Positions 1 through 6,026 of a stretch of 21,526 nt of DNA are shown here, piece after piece (position 1 is the first letter of the stretch; each line of letters begins with the position of its first letter). The notes beneath the pieces are model-generated. The model was not told the origin of the DNA and made no database searches. It worked only from the letters and a program-made list of their open reading frames with translations. Origin of the DNA: Minisyncoccota bacterium (lineage in GTDB: Bacteria > Patescibacteriota > Minisyncoccia > Phycocordibacterales > CAIJYI01); contig JALNYN010000020.1 in the NCBI GenBank assembly GCA_023229825.1, forward strand, positions 1 through 21,526. The letters run 5' to 3'. Made by a program: the position numbers and the translations under genes.

Positions 1-135
1 GAATCCTTTGAACCTTCTTAAAAAAATTGCTACACTGAAAAAGAAGATTTATGAAATTACAAAAATGGCGCGGAACCGAACGACGGACTAACGACTTTCA
101 GTAACAGTTTATTATGGCCTATATCGGAATTTTGG

Positions 136-999
136 CTATATTCTGCGGAAAACTCCGCCTCGTTCGACGATAATACCCTTTATTTCCATGACGGAAAGAA
201 GGGTGTTGGCATTGGATGTCGGTACGCCGCTTGCGCGGATGAGATCATCTCTCGGCATCGGTTCGGCAAGCAGCGTGAAGATGGTCTGTTCTTCAGGAGA
301 AAGGTCAAAAGGCAACCGTTCTTGGAACGGAACGTTGTCATTTTTCAGACCGAGGAGCAGAGGAATGTCCGCTGCATCGGTGATCGGATAGGCGCCTTGT
401 TTCAGAAGTTTGTTGGAGCCGCGCGAACCGGGCGAAAAAATTCCGTTCGGAATAACATATACGTCGCGATCGTATTCCGTTGCGAGACGGGCAGTGATAA
501 GCGTTCCGGAACGTTCGTCGGCTTCGATCACGAGTACGGCGCGCGAAAGTCCGGCCATGATGCGATTCCGCGCGGGAAAACTCCACGTCGTCGCGCGGAA
601 ATCCGGTTCATATTCGGAAAGCAGCGCGCCGCCCGTTCCGACGATCTCTTCGGCGAGCGAAAGATTCGTGCGCGGATAAATAGCTTTCGGATGTATGCCG
701 GACCCGGGAACGGCGAGAGTCTTTAGTCCGGCGCGAATAGCCGCACGGTGGGCAAGCGCGTCGATCCCGAGCGCGAGTCCCGACACGATAACGATCGGAT
801 AACCTGCAAGTCCTTCGATTATTTTTTCACACGCGTCCGCACCGTAGCTCGTATGTTTGCGCGAACCGACGACCGCAAGAAAAATGCTGTCTTCAGAAGG
901 AAGTTCGCCTGCAAGGAATAATTTTTTCGGTTGTTGCGGGATTTGGAGAAGGGAAGCGGGAAATTCGTTTTTTGAGAGTTCTCGTATTTCGTAAGGCAT
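136..999 (-). CDS. dprA: DprA/Smf DNA-processing protein, short form
   Basis: DprA binds incoming single-stranded DNA in the cytoplasm during natural transformation and loads RecA on it (family knowledge). The 287-residue product shows the Rossmann-like core: VVGSR at 43-47, SGLALGIDALAH at 73-84, the PGSG loop at 98-101, FPARNRIMAGLS at 141-152, SGTLITARLA at 164-173 and GSNKLLKQGAYP at 194-205. A winged-helix-like tail follows from about 234. The N-terminal SAM domain of longer DprA proteins is absent; the protein starts almost directly at the core. Its ATG lies 8 bp after the stop of the guanine deaminase gene, so the two are probably co-transcribed leftwards. No clear Shine-Dalgarno site precedes it. 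No terminator is visible in the remaining 135 bases of the window. Confidence 0.95.
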   Translation of the reverse strand: MPYEIRELSKNEFPASLLQIPQQPKKLFLAGELPSEDSIFLAVVGSRKHTSYGADACEKIIEGLAGYPIVIVSGLALGIDALAHRAAIRAGLKTLAVPGSGIHPKAIYPRTNLSLAEEIVGTGGALLSEYEPDFRATTWSFPARNRIMAGLSRAVLVIEADERSGTLITARLATEYDRDVYVIPNGIFSPGSRGSNKLLKQGAYPITDAADIPLLLGLKNDNVPFQERLPFDLSPEEQTIFTLLAEPMPRDDLIRASGVPTSNANTLLSVMEIKGIIVERGGVFRRI

Positions 1000-1007
1000 G
1001 GGAAAAA

Positions 1008-1478
1008 TCAGTATTCAATTTTATCATTTTTTTTCGTCCATTCATGAAATGCTTTCGTTGATTCCTCATCTTCTAAGCGTTCAAATGGAATGCCGCGTTC
1101 CGCGTAATCTTTTTCCATTTCTTCGTAAATAAATTGGTCGTCAAAACCGATATTTTTCGCATCATTTTTTGTGCTTGAATAGTAGACTTTTTCGGGACGC
1201 GCCCAATAAATGGCGCCGAGACACATCGGGCAGGGTTCGCAGGAGGTGTAAATTTCACAGCCGTCGAGCTGAAAACTAGAAAGAGTTTTACAGGCATTTC
1301 TGATCGCTACGATCTCCGCATGCGCGGTGGGGTCGTCGCTTGTGGTGACATGATTTGAACCTTCCGCAATGATCTTTCCGTCTTTTACCACTACGCATCC
1401 GAATGGTCCACCCAGCCCCTTAGCAATATTTTCCCGAGCCAAGGCTCCGGCGCGCTTCATAAATTCTTGTTTTTCCAT
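1008..1478 (-). CDS. guaD: Guanine deaminase (cytidine-deaminase fold, GuaD type)
   Basis: Hydrolytic deaminase expected to convert guanine to xanthine plus ammonia, a purine salvage or catabolism step in the cytoplasm. At 156 residues it equals the length of Bacillus subtilis GuaD as I recall it. The zinc site is complete: TAHAE with H53 and catalytic E55, and PCPMC with C83 and C86. The family-specific GFDD at 111-114 and the C-terminal KIEY, which matches the KKEY end of GuaD, argue for guanine deaminase over tRNA adenosine deaminase TadA. It is first in a two-gene operon with dprA. A -10-like TATACT ends 11 nt before the ATG, so the leader is very short. TadA or another nucleoside deaminase is the main alternative, but the tail residues make it less likely. 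Confidence 0.87.
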   Translation of the reverse strand: MEKQEFMKRAGALARENIAKGLGGPFGCVVVKDGKIIAEGSNHVTTSDDPTAHAEIVAIRNACKTLSSFQLDGCEIYTSCEPCPMCLGAIYWARPEKVYYSSTKNDAKNIGFDDQFIYEEMEKDYAERGIPFERLEDEESTKAFHEWTKKNDKIEY

Positions 1479-1489
1479 GGATACAGCTT

Positions 1490-1495
1490 AGTATA
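1490..1495 (-). promoter_or_regulatory. -10 box of the guaD-dprA operon
   Basis: Reading leftwards, TATACT lies 11 nt before the guaD start. No convincing -35 is seen at 16-18 nt. A transcript starting about 7 nt downstream would carry a leader of only about 4-5 nt. Confidence 0.45.
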
Positions 1496-1560
1496 AAAAA
1501 CAAGAAAATGGAAGGAATATTTTTCTTTATGATCGACTTGATAGACGTTAGAATGCACGC

Positions 1561-1606
1561 CTCTCGGTTGTAAATTCTAGCATATGCTAGAATTTACAAC
1601 CGAGAG
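1561..1606. repeat. 46-bp perfect CATATG-centred palindrome (copy 1)
   Basis: The left half (1561-1583) starts CTCTCGGTTGTAAATTC and ends TAGCAT. The right half (1584-1606) is its exact reverse complement, with no loop. It sits between guaD and engB, about 40 bp before the engB start. Two related palindromes lie after engB (2285-2318 and 2357-2396). All three are centred on CATATG and have outer boxes of the form GTTG(CT)GTAAA. Confidence 0.9.
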
Positions 1607-1632
1607 GAGATATAGAGTATTTTCTGATTTTG

Positions 1633-1641
1633 TGTTATAAT
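1633..1641 (+). promoter_or_regulatory. Extended -10 promoter of engB
   Basis: TGTTATAAT combines a consensus TATAAT (1636-1641) with an extended TG at 1633-1634. Only 6 nt separate it from the ATG at 1648, so the mRNA should be leaderless. The -35 region is poor, as is common for extended -10 promoters. Confidence 0.6.
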
Positions 1642-1647
1642 GAAGTC

Positions 1648-2265
1648 ATGAAAATAACATCGGCTTCTTTTGTAAAGGGGATTCGCGGGACGGATGCGCT
1701 TCTCTCCGACCCTAAGTTGGAGTTTGCTTTTGTGGGGAGATCGAACGTGGGGAAGTCGAGCGTTATCAATGCGCTGCTGGGGCGGAAAGGTCTGGCAAAA
1801 TCGAGTTCCTCTCCGGGAAAAACCAAAGAGATCAATTTTTTCCTCGTCAATGATGAATTTTATTTCGTCGACCTGCCGGGATACGGGTATGCGAGAGCTC
1901 CCGACGGAGATAAAGAAAAATTGGTCAAGCATATCATGTGGTACTTGTTTGAGTCTGACGCGCCGATCGCTCTGGTGCTCGTGCTTATCGATGCACATAT
2001 CGGACCGACGGAACGCGATTTTGAAATGATCAGCGCTCTTACGGAAGGGAAAATACCCTTTGTCGTTCTTGGAAACAAATTTGATCGGATAAACAAAACC
2101 GCGCGGCCGAAAGCACTCAAGGATATTCTCACGCAGATCGGCCATGTTCCATTCATTCCATTCTCGGCGGAAAAGAAAGAAGGGGTATCGGAAGCACTGA
2201 AAAAAATCGAAGAGGCGATACTGACGCGAAGCGGAAATGTTTTTAAGGAAGGGGAAACTCTATAA
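1648..2265 (+). CDS. engB: Ribosome-biogenesis GTP-binding protein EngB/YihA/YsxC
   Basis: TRAFAC-class GTPase needed for late assembly of the large ribosomal subunit (family knowledge). The 205-residue product shows G1 GRSNVGKSS at 30-38, the G2 threonine in PGKTK at 56-60, G3 DLPGYG at 75-80, G4 NKFD at 143-146 (TKxD is commoner in this family) and G5 SAEK at 173-176. I chose the ATG at 1648 because MKITSASFVKG is the usual family start; an in-frame TTG at 1630 lies upstream of the TATAAT box and is unlikely. The gene stands alone between palindromic repeats and has no Shine-Dalgarno site, in keeping with a leaderless transcript. Confidence 0.95.
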   Translation: MKITSASFVKGIRGTDALLSDPKLEFAFVGRSNVGKSSVINALLGRKGLAKSSSSPGKTKEINFFLVNDEFYFVDLPGYGYARAPDGDKEKLVKHIMWYLFESDAPIALVLVLIDAHIGPTERDFEMISALTEGKIPFVVLGNKFDRINKTARPKALKDILTQIGHVPFIPFSAEKKEGVSEALKKIEEAILTRSGNVFKEGETL

Positions 2266-2284
2266 TATCGTAAATAAAACATTT

Positions 2285-2318
2285 GTTGTAAATCGCCCCA
2301 TATGGGGCGATTTACAAC
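2285..2318. repeat. 34-bp perfect CATATG-centred palindrome (copy 2)
   Basis: Left half 2285-2301 is GTTGTAAATCGCCCCAT and right half 2302-2318 is its exact reverse complement. It starts 19 bp after the engB stop. Compared with copy 1 the outer GTTGTAAAT box is kept, but the inner arm changed from TCTAG-type to CGCCC-type on both sides, so pairing is preserved. No T-run follows, so it is not a standard intrinsic terminator. Confidence 0.9.
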
Positions 2319-2356
2319 GAGTTATAAAAATACCCTTTGTTTTATTGATAAAAACC

Positions 2357-2396
2357 GTTGCTGTAAAATCTAGCATATGCGGAATTTTACAGCAAC
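2357..2396. repeat. 40-bp imperfect CATATG-centred palindrome (copy 3)
   Basis: Left half 2357-2376 begins GTTGCTGTAAAATC and ends TAGCAT; the right half 2377-2396 matches its reverse complement except for three adjacent positions near the centre. Outer box GTTGCTGTAAA is a variant of the GTTGTAAA box of copies 1 and 2. Confidence 0.85.
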
Positions 2397-2435
2397 TGAG
2401 TGGACGACGAAACCATCTGTGGAATTTTCTTTAAA

Positions 2436-2495
2436 TCGTTATGGCGGCAACCCTTTTTTCATATTGGGTGTTTCCAAGCTATTGAACCATAACGA
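2436..2495. repeat. Nested inverted repeat upstream of the gcvPA promoter
   Basis: Nine-base arms TCGTTATGG (2436-2444) and CCATAACGA (2487-2495) are perfectly complementary. Inside them ACCC and GGGT can pair around a T-rich loop. The outer arm ends 5 bp before the TTGACT -35 box. It could be an operator, a DNA hairpin or a small structured transcript; sequence alone does not decide. Confidence 0.5.
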
Positions 2496-2500
2496 AGCAT

Positions 2501-2530
2501 TTGACTTTAATAGCGAAAAGTGGCTATACT
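2501..2530 (+). promoter_or_regulatory. Promoter of gcvPA-gcvPB
   Basis: TTGACT at 2501-2506 and TATACT at 2525-2530 are 18 bp apart. Transcription would begin near 2537, giving a leader of about 190 nt before the gcvPA ATG. This is one of the few genes here with a long leader and a full Shine-Dalgarno site. Confidence 0.65.
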
Positions 2531-2584
2531 ACAGGTGGATTTTCGCACTTTGAAAGAGCGAAATATTTACTTTATTTTTTGTTT

Positions 2585-2663
2585 GTCATTCCGGCCCGCG
2601 AGCCGGAATCCACGGCGTTTACGACTACGTGGATCCCGGGTCGTTGCCCGGGATGACGACGAA
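2585..2663. repeat. Dispersed two-hairpin GTCATTCCGG repeat (copy 1)
   Basis: First hairpin: GTCATTCCGG, short loop, CCGGAATCCACG. Second hairpin: CGTGGATCCCGGG, short loop, CCCGGGATGACG. The outer ends GTCAT and ATGAC also pair, so the unit is one large palindrome. Related copies lie at 5804-5882, 14945-15051, 20356-20435 and 21121-21180. Here it is inside the gcvPA leader. Confidence 0.85.
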
Positions 2664-2685
2664 GGATATAACGATTGCAACCAAA

Positions 2686-2712
2686 CCCGCCGTCGCCAGA
2701 GGCTATGGCGGG
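2686..2712. repeat. CCCGCC/GGCGGG hairpin abutting the gcvPA Shine-Dalgarno site
   Basis: Six-base arms CCCGCC (2686-2691) and GGCGGG (2707-2712) flank GTCGCCAGAGGCTAT. The right arm ends 1 base before the AAAGGAGGGG ribosome site. A similar GCC-AAA-GGC hairpin follows proS at 12196-12222. Confidence 0.6.
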
Positions 2713-2713
2713 C

Positions 2714-2723
2714 AAAGGAGGGG
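2714..2723 (+). promoter_or_regulatory. Strong ribosome binding site of gcvPA
   Basis: AAAGGAGGGG followed by AAC and the ATG at 2727. It fixes the gcvPA start: the reading frame is open upstream to 2520, but that part translates the repeat and would lie upstream of the promoter start site. Confidence 0.85.
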
Positions 2724-2726
2724 AAC

Positions 2727-4073
2727 ATGAGATATATTCCCATGACTGAAGAAGACCAAGCTGAAATGCTGAAAAAGATCGAAGTGAAAGATGTCGGCGA
2801 ACTTTTTGAACAAATTCCCGAGCAGCTTCGGCTTAAGCAACCGCTTAATTTACCTGCGCCGCTTTCTGAAATGGAATTGATGGCGATGATGGAAAAATTG
2901 GCGAAAGAAGGCGAGATCGCTGCGAGCAAAACGTCCTTTTTGGGCGGCGGTATTAATCGCCATTATGTGCCCGCAACTATTTCCTCGCTTATTTCTCGCG
3001 AAGAATTTCTGACGGCTTATACTCCGTACCAGCCCGAAGCCTCGCAAGGAACGCTTCAAGCGCTCTACGAGTTTCAAACCTACATCGCCATGCTTTCCGG
3101 TATGGATGCGGCGAACGCATCGCTTTATGACGGCGCGACCGCAACCGCGGAAGCCGTGCTTATGGCGAAGAGGATCAACAAGAAAGGGAACACCGTTTAT
3201 GTTTCAAGTGCGCTTCATCCGCATTATCGCGAAGTGTTGCGGACGTACTTGCGGGATGTTGATATTCCGATCGTCGAATTGGCATTCGATCCAAAAACGG
3301 GTAAAACGATCATTCTGCCGATGATGAATGATGCGCTTGCTGTCGTTGTCGGATATCCGAACTATTTCGGTGTCATTGAAGATTTGAAAGATGCGAGGGA
3401 AGTGGCGACGAAAATCGGCGCGCTTCTCATTTCGGTTACGACCGAAGCGCTGGCTTTGGCGCTCTTGAAACCTCCCGGTGAATTCGGCGTTGATATTTTT
3501 GTCGGCGAAGGACAGTCGTTCGGATTGCCTCCATCGTTCGGCGGACCGTTGCTTGGCCTTATTGCTACGAAAGAGGCGTATGTCCGTAATTTGCCGGGCC
3601 GGATCATTGGGCGCGGACAAGATAAAAACGGAAAAGATGCGTTCGTTATCGTTATCGCAACGCGCGAACAGCATATCAAACGCGAAAAAGCGACGTCAAA
3701 CATCTGTACGAACGAAGCGCTCTGTGCAACGATCGCGGGCATGTATTTGACCGCATATGGAAAAACAGGGCTTGCGAAGTTGGCGCAACAAAACGCAGTG
3801 AAAGCGTTTCGTCTCCGCAAAAAATTGGCAAAAATTCCGGGAGTCAGTATACCTTTTTCGGGGAACACGTTTAATGAGTTTGTTATTCGTACCGAGAAGA
3901 GATATGGGCACAATGTCCTGCATTACTTAACGGAACGCGATATTTTTGGAGGCATTGCGCTTTCTAAACATTATTCGAATAACCCGAACGATATCCTCGT
4001 ATCGGTTACGGAAATGAATACGGACGAAGATGCTGAAAAATTGGTTCATGCGCTTACGGAGATAATGAAATGA
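2727..4073 (+). CDS. gcvPA: Glycine dehydrogenase (decarboxylating) subunit 1
   Basis: First subunit of the two-chain P-protein of the glycine cleavage system, which decarboxylates glycine and passes the aminomethyl group to lipoyl-GcvH. The 448 residues equal the usual GcvPA length. Recognisable family segments are FLGGGINRHYVPA near 73-85, YTPYQPEASQGTLQALYEFQ near 97-116 and MDAANASLYDGATA near 125-138. As expected for subunit 1, the pyridoxal-phosphate lysine is on the partner chain. The start is set by the AAAGGAGGGG site; the open frame upstream to 2520 is repeat sequence. Its stop overlaps the gcvPB start as ATGA, so translation is probably coupled. The frame has an ordinary promoter and a long leader, unlike most genes nearby. 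Confidence 0.95.
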   Translation: MRYIPMTEEDQAEMLKKIEVKDVGELFEQIPEQLRLKQPLNLPAPLSEMELMAMMEKLAKEGEIAASKTSFLGGGINRHYVPATISSLISREEFLTAYTPYQPEASQGTLQALYEFQTYIAMLSGMDAANASLYDGATATAEAVLMAKRINKKGNTVYVSSALHPHYREVLRTYLRDVDIPIVELAFDPKTGKTIILPMMNDALAVVVGYPNYFGVIEDLKDAREVATKIGALLISVTTEALALALLKPPGEFGVDIFVGEGQSFGLPPSFGGPLLGLIATKEAYVRNLPGRIIGRGQDKNGKDAFVIVIATREQHIKREKATSNICTNEALCATIAGMYLTAYGKTGLAKLAQQNAVKAFRLRKKLAKIPGVSIPFSGNTFNEFVIRTEKRYGHNVLHYLTERDIFGGIALSKHYSNNPNDILVSVTEMNTDEDAEKLVHALTEIMK

Positions 4074-5539
4074 TACATAATGATACAGAAAAACTTATCT
4101 TTGAACAGGGGCGTGCCGGACGAGTCGGAGTTGACGTGGAGGGCGTTTGTCTTATTGAATTGGATCACGCATTGCCTGAAGAACTTCGCCGAGGACCGCT
4201 TGACGGTTTTCCTGAAGTAACTGAGCCGGAAATGGTCCGCCATTATACACGGCTTTCGCAAAGGAACGTCGGCATCGACGATACATTCTATCCGCTTGGT
4301 TCATGTACGATGAAATATAATCCGCGCATGAATGAGGCGGTAGCGAATATGAAGGGCTTCACACAGCTTCATCCTGCAATGCCGGTCAAGGACACACAGG
4401 ACGCTTTCAGACTACTTTGGGAATTGGAAGAAATGCTCAAAGAAATTTGCGGCATGGACGCCTTCACCTTGAACCCCGTTGCAGGAGCTCATGGAGAAGT
4501 GACGGGTCTTAAAATTATCCGCGCCGCAATCAGAGCGCGCGGAGAAAAAAGAGACAAGGTGCTTATCCCGACTTCGGCGCACGGTACGAACCCTGCGTCG
4601 GCCATGCTTGCCGGATTTACCCCCGTCAATATTGAAGTGAACCCCGACGGCTCCGTAAACTTCGAAGCGCTGGAAAAAGCGCTTGATGAGAACGTTGCCG
4701 CGATGATGATCACCAACCCGAGCACGCTCGGTTTGTTTGAAACCAACATCAAAAAGATCGCCGATATGCTGCACGCGAAGGGCGCATTCTTGTATTGCGA
4801 CGGAGCGAATTTAAATGCTCTCGTCGGAATCGCACGTCCGGGCGACATGGGTTTCGATGTCATACAGACCAACATGCACAAGACTTTTTCCACGCCTCAC
4901 GGAGGCGGAGGTCCCGGTGCCGGTCCGGTAGGCGTGAAGAAGGAACTCGTTCCATTTCTGCCGTATCCGCAGATCGAAAAATTCTTTTCGACGCCGGGTA
5001 TATTTATACCAATGACTGATGAACATTCGATCGGGCGAATTCACTCATACTACGGAAACTTCCTCGTCTTACTTCGCGCGTATGTGTATCTTCGCACGAT
5101 GGGTGCGAGAGGCCTTCGCGAAGTGGCGGAAGCTGCGGTGTTGAATGCGAACTACCTTCGCGTTTCGCTCCGAGATATCGGTTACCGGATCCCGTTCGAT
5201 CGTCCATGCATGCATGAATGTTTGATAATGCATGATGGTCTACCGAAAGAAATCAAGACTCTGGATATTGCCAAACGTCTCATGGACAAAGGTTTTCATC
5301 CTCCAACGATGGATTTTCCGCTTCACGGTTGCTTTCTGATCGAACCGACCGAAACGGAAACGAAAGAAACTCTCGACGCGTTCATCAAAGCGATGTACGA
5401 GATATTGATCGAATCGGAAGTGTCTCCCGAACTTCTCCACGACGCGCCGCATATTACCCCGGTAAAGCGGGTGGATGATGTGGCAGCGAATAGACCAAAG
5501 AATCTCAACTTGAGATGGAACAGCAATAAAGCTGTATAA
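4070..5539 (+). CDS. gcvPB: Glycine dehydrogenase (decarboxylating) subunit 2
   Basis: Second, catalytic subunit of the split P-protein. The 489-residue chain carries the pyridoxal-phosphate lysine K271 in the motif NMHKTFSTPHGGGGPGAGPV (268-287), the SAHGTNPASA segment (169-178) and YPLGSCTMKYNPR (74-86), all typical of GcvPB. The start overlaps the gcvPA stop by 4 bp and is preceded by GGAG at a suitable distance. A strong intrinsic terminator follows 5 bp after the stop, so the operon holds only these two genes. GcvT, GcvH and the lipoamide dehydrogenase are not in this window and must be elsewhere for a working cleavage system. Confidence 0.96.
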   Translation: MIHNDTEKLIFEQGRAGRVGVDVEGVCLIELDHALPEELRRGPLDGFPEVTEPEMVRHYTRLSQRNVGIDDTFYPLGSCTMKYNPRMNEAVANMKGFTQLHPAMPVKDTQDAFRLLWELEEMLKEICGMDAFTLNPVAGAHGEVTGLKIIRAAIRARGEKRDKVLIPTSAHGTNPASAMLAGFTPVNIEVNPDGSVNFEALEKALDENVAAMMITNPSTLGLFETNIKKIADMLHAKGAFLYCDGANLNALVGIARPGDMGFDVIQTNMHKTFSTPHGGGGPGAGPVGVKKELVPFLPYPQIEKFFSTPGIFIPMTDEHSIGRIHSYYGNFLVLLRAYVYLRTMGARGLREVAEAAVLNANYLRVSLRDIGYRIPFDRPCMHECLIMHDGLPKEIKTLDIAKRLMDKGFHPPTMDFPLHGCFLIEPTETETKETLDAFIKAMYEILIESEVSPELLHDAPHITPVKRVDDVAANRPKNLNLRWNSNKAV

Positions 5540-5544
5540 AAAAT

Positions 5545-5571
5545 ACACCCCGAGACATCGGGGTGTTTTTT
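5545..5571 (+). terminator. Intrinsic terminator of gcvPA-gcvPB
   Basis: Nine-base stem ACACCCCGA / TCGGGGTGT with loop GACA, followed by a run of T at 5566-5571. It begins 5 bp after the gcvPB stop. Confidence 0.92.
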
Positions 5572-5582
5572 GTATCTAGGAA

Positions 5583-5714
5583 TTATGGCGTTGGCCAATC
5601 AATAAAAAAGTCGATAAGCAGGATAATAATCGCAACGACTCCAACCGTGGCGATGGCAGTGTTCCAACAGGTTATTACAAGAAAAATCAAAGCTAAAAGA
5701 ATTATACCATTCAT
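5583..5714 (-). CDS. Small membrane protein, 43 aa, unknown function
   Basis: Not a recognised family. Read leftwards, the frame encodes 43 residues starting MNGIILLALIFLVI and ending DFFIDWPTP. Two hydrophobic stretches (about 3-15 and 19-38, the latter TAIATVGVVAIIILLIDFFI) suggest one or two membrane segments. The case for a real gene is a perfect GGAGG (5724-5720) placed 5 nt before the ATG, a clean stop, and location in an otherwise gene-free gap. It converges on gcvPB, ending 11 bp from that operon's terminator, whose stem could also stop leftward transcripts. It resembles in style the other tiny membrane proteins at 12285, 17321 and 21227. Confidence 0.65.
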   Translation of the reverse strand: MNGIILLALIFLVITCWNTAIATVGVVAIIILLIDFFIDWPTP

Positions 5715-5803
5715 CGATACCTCCAATCTAAAGCAATTCTTGTTATAAATTACTATAAAACACTATCTTTGCCAATATCTCTCAAGTAATCTCGTCACTC
5801 CTT

Positions 5804-5882
5804 CGTCATTCCCGAGTAGGCGGGAATCCAGAGTTTATCGCACGTGCTCTGGATTCCCTTTTTCAAGGGAATGACGACGAGG
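5804..5882. repeat. Dispersed two-hairpin GTCATTCC repeat (copy 2)
   Basis: CGTCATTCCCG...CGGGAATCCAGAG and CTCTGGATTCCCTT...AAGGGAATGACGACGA form two hairpins with complementary outer ends. Same plan as the copy at 2585 but with different stem sequence (CCAGAG/CTCTGG in place of CCACG/CGTGG). Confidence 0.85.
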
Positions 5883-5908
5883 TTTTAATTCAAACAAGGT
5901 TTGTATTC

Positions 5909-5944
5909 TTTCCGCCAGCGGGCTGATCCTCCCGCTGGAGGAAA
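5909..5944. repeat. Imperfect hairpin upstream of mreB1
   Basis: Arms TTTCCGCCAGCGGG (5909-5922) and CCCGCTGGAGGAAA (5931-5944) pair at 13 of 14 positions (one G/A mismatch) around an 8-base loop. No T-run follows. Confidence 0.75.
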
Positions 5945-5948
5945 ATCT

Positions 5949-5976
5949 TAAATCGTAAATCATAAATCATAAATCT
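5949..5976. repeat. Four tandem 7-bp TAAATCR units
   Basis: TAAATCG, TAAATCA, TAAATCA and TAAATCT follow one another without a gap, 50 bp before mreB1. Either a low-complexity tract or an array of binding sites. Confidence 0.7.
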
Positions 5977-6026
5977 TTCTCGTCTTGTTGCGTCTTTCCA
6001 TGATTTCATTTAGTATATAGCCATAT

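Larger units (their letters stand above)
2266..2726 (+). other. 461-bp gene-free region between engB and gcvPA
   Basis: No coding sequence is supported here. In order it holds: palindrome copies 2 and 3 (2285-2318, 2357-2396), a nested inverted repeat (2436-2495), the gcvPA promoter (2501-2530), a small hairpin with arms TTTCGC and GCGAAA (2541-2563), a two-hairpin dispersed repeat (2585-2663), a CCCGCC/GGCGGG hairpin (2686-2712) and the gcvPA Shine-Dalgarno site (2714-2723). About 190 nt of it would be the gcvPA 5' leader. No glycine riboswitch core was recognised. Confidence 0.8.
5715..6026. other. 312-bp gene-free region between the 43-aa gene and mreB1
   Basis: It contains the GGAGG site and a possible leftward promoter of the 43-aa gene (TTGGCA about 17 bp before TAATTT, weak), the dispersed GTCATTCC repeat (5804-5882), a 13-bp hairpin (5909-5944), four tandem TAAATCR units (5949-5976) and a probable short-leader promoter for mreB1 (TTGCGT at 5988-5993, TAGTAT at 6011-6016). 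No gene was found. Confidence 0.7.

Noticed and set aside
1..135. Gene or tRNA at the left edge
   Set aside because: No frame of useful length, no ribosome site and no tRNA fold was seen; the sequence is probably the region between dprA and its next neighbour.
1561..2396. CRISPR array suggested by repeated palindromes near engB
   Set aside because: Only three units, of unequal length, separated by a gene, with no spacers and no cas genes.
2237..2434. 65-codon frame overlapping the engB end
   Set aside because: It is mostly a translation of two palindromes and has no ribosome site.
2520..2726. N-terminal extension of gcvPA by 69 residues
   Set aside because: It translates the dispersed repeat and the leader, and begins upstream of the likely transcription start; the family length and the AAAGGAGGGG site fix the start at 2727.
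2501..2726. Glycine riboswitch before gcvPA
   Set aside because: I looked for the conserved aptamer core by eye and did not find it; the hairpins present are dispersed repeats. A covariance-model search would settle it.
5563..5748. 61-codon frame on the plus strand after gcvPB
   Set aside because: It begins inside the terminator and lies opposite the 43-aa minus-strand gene, which has a better ribosome site and membrane-protein composition.
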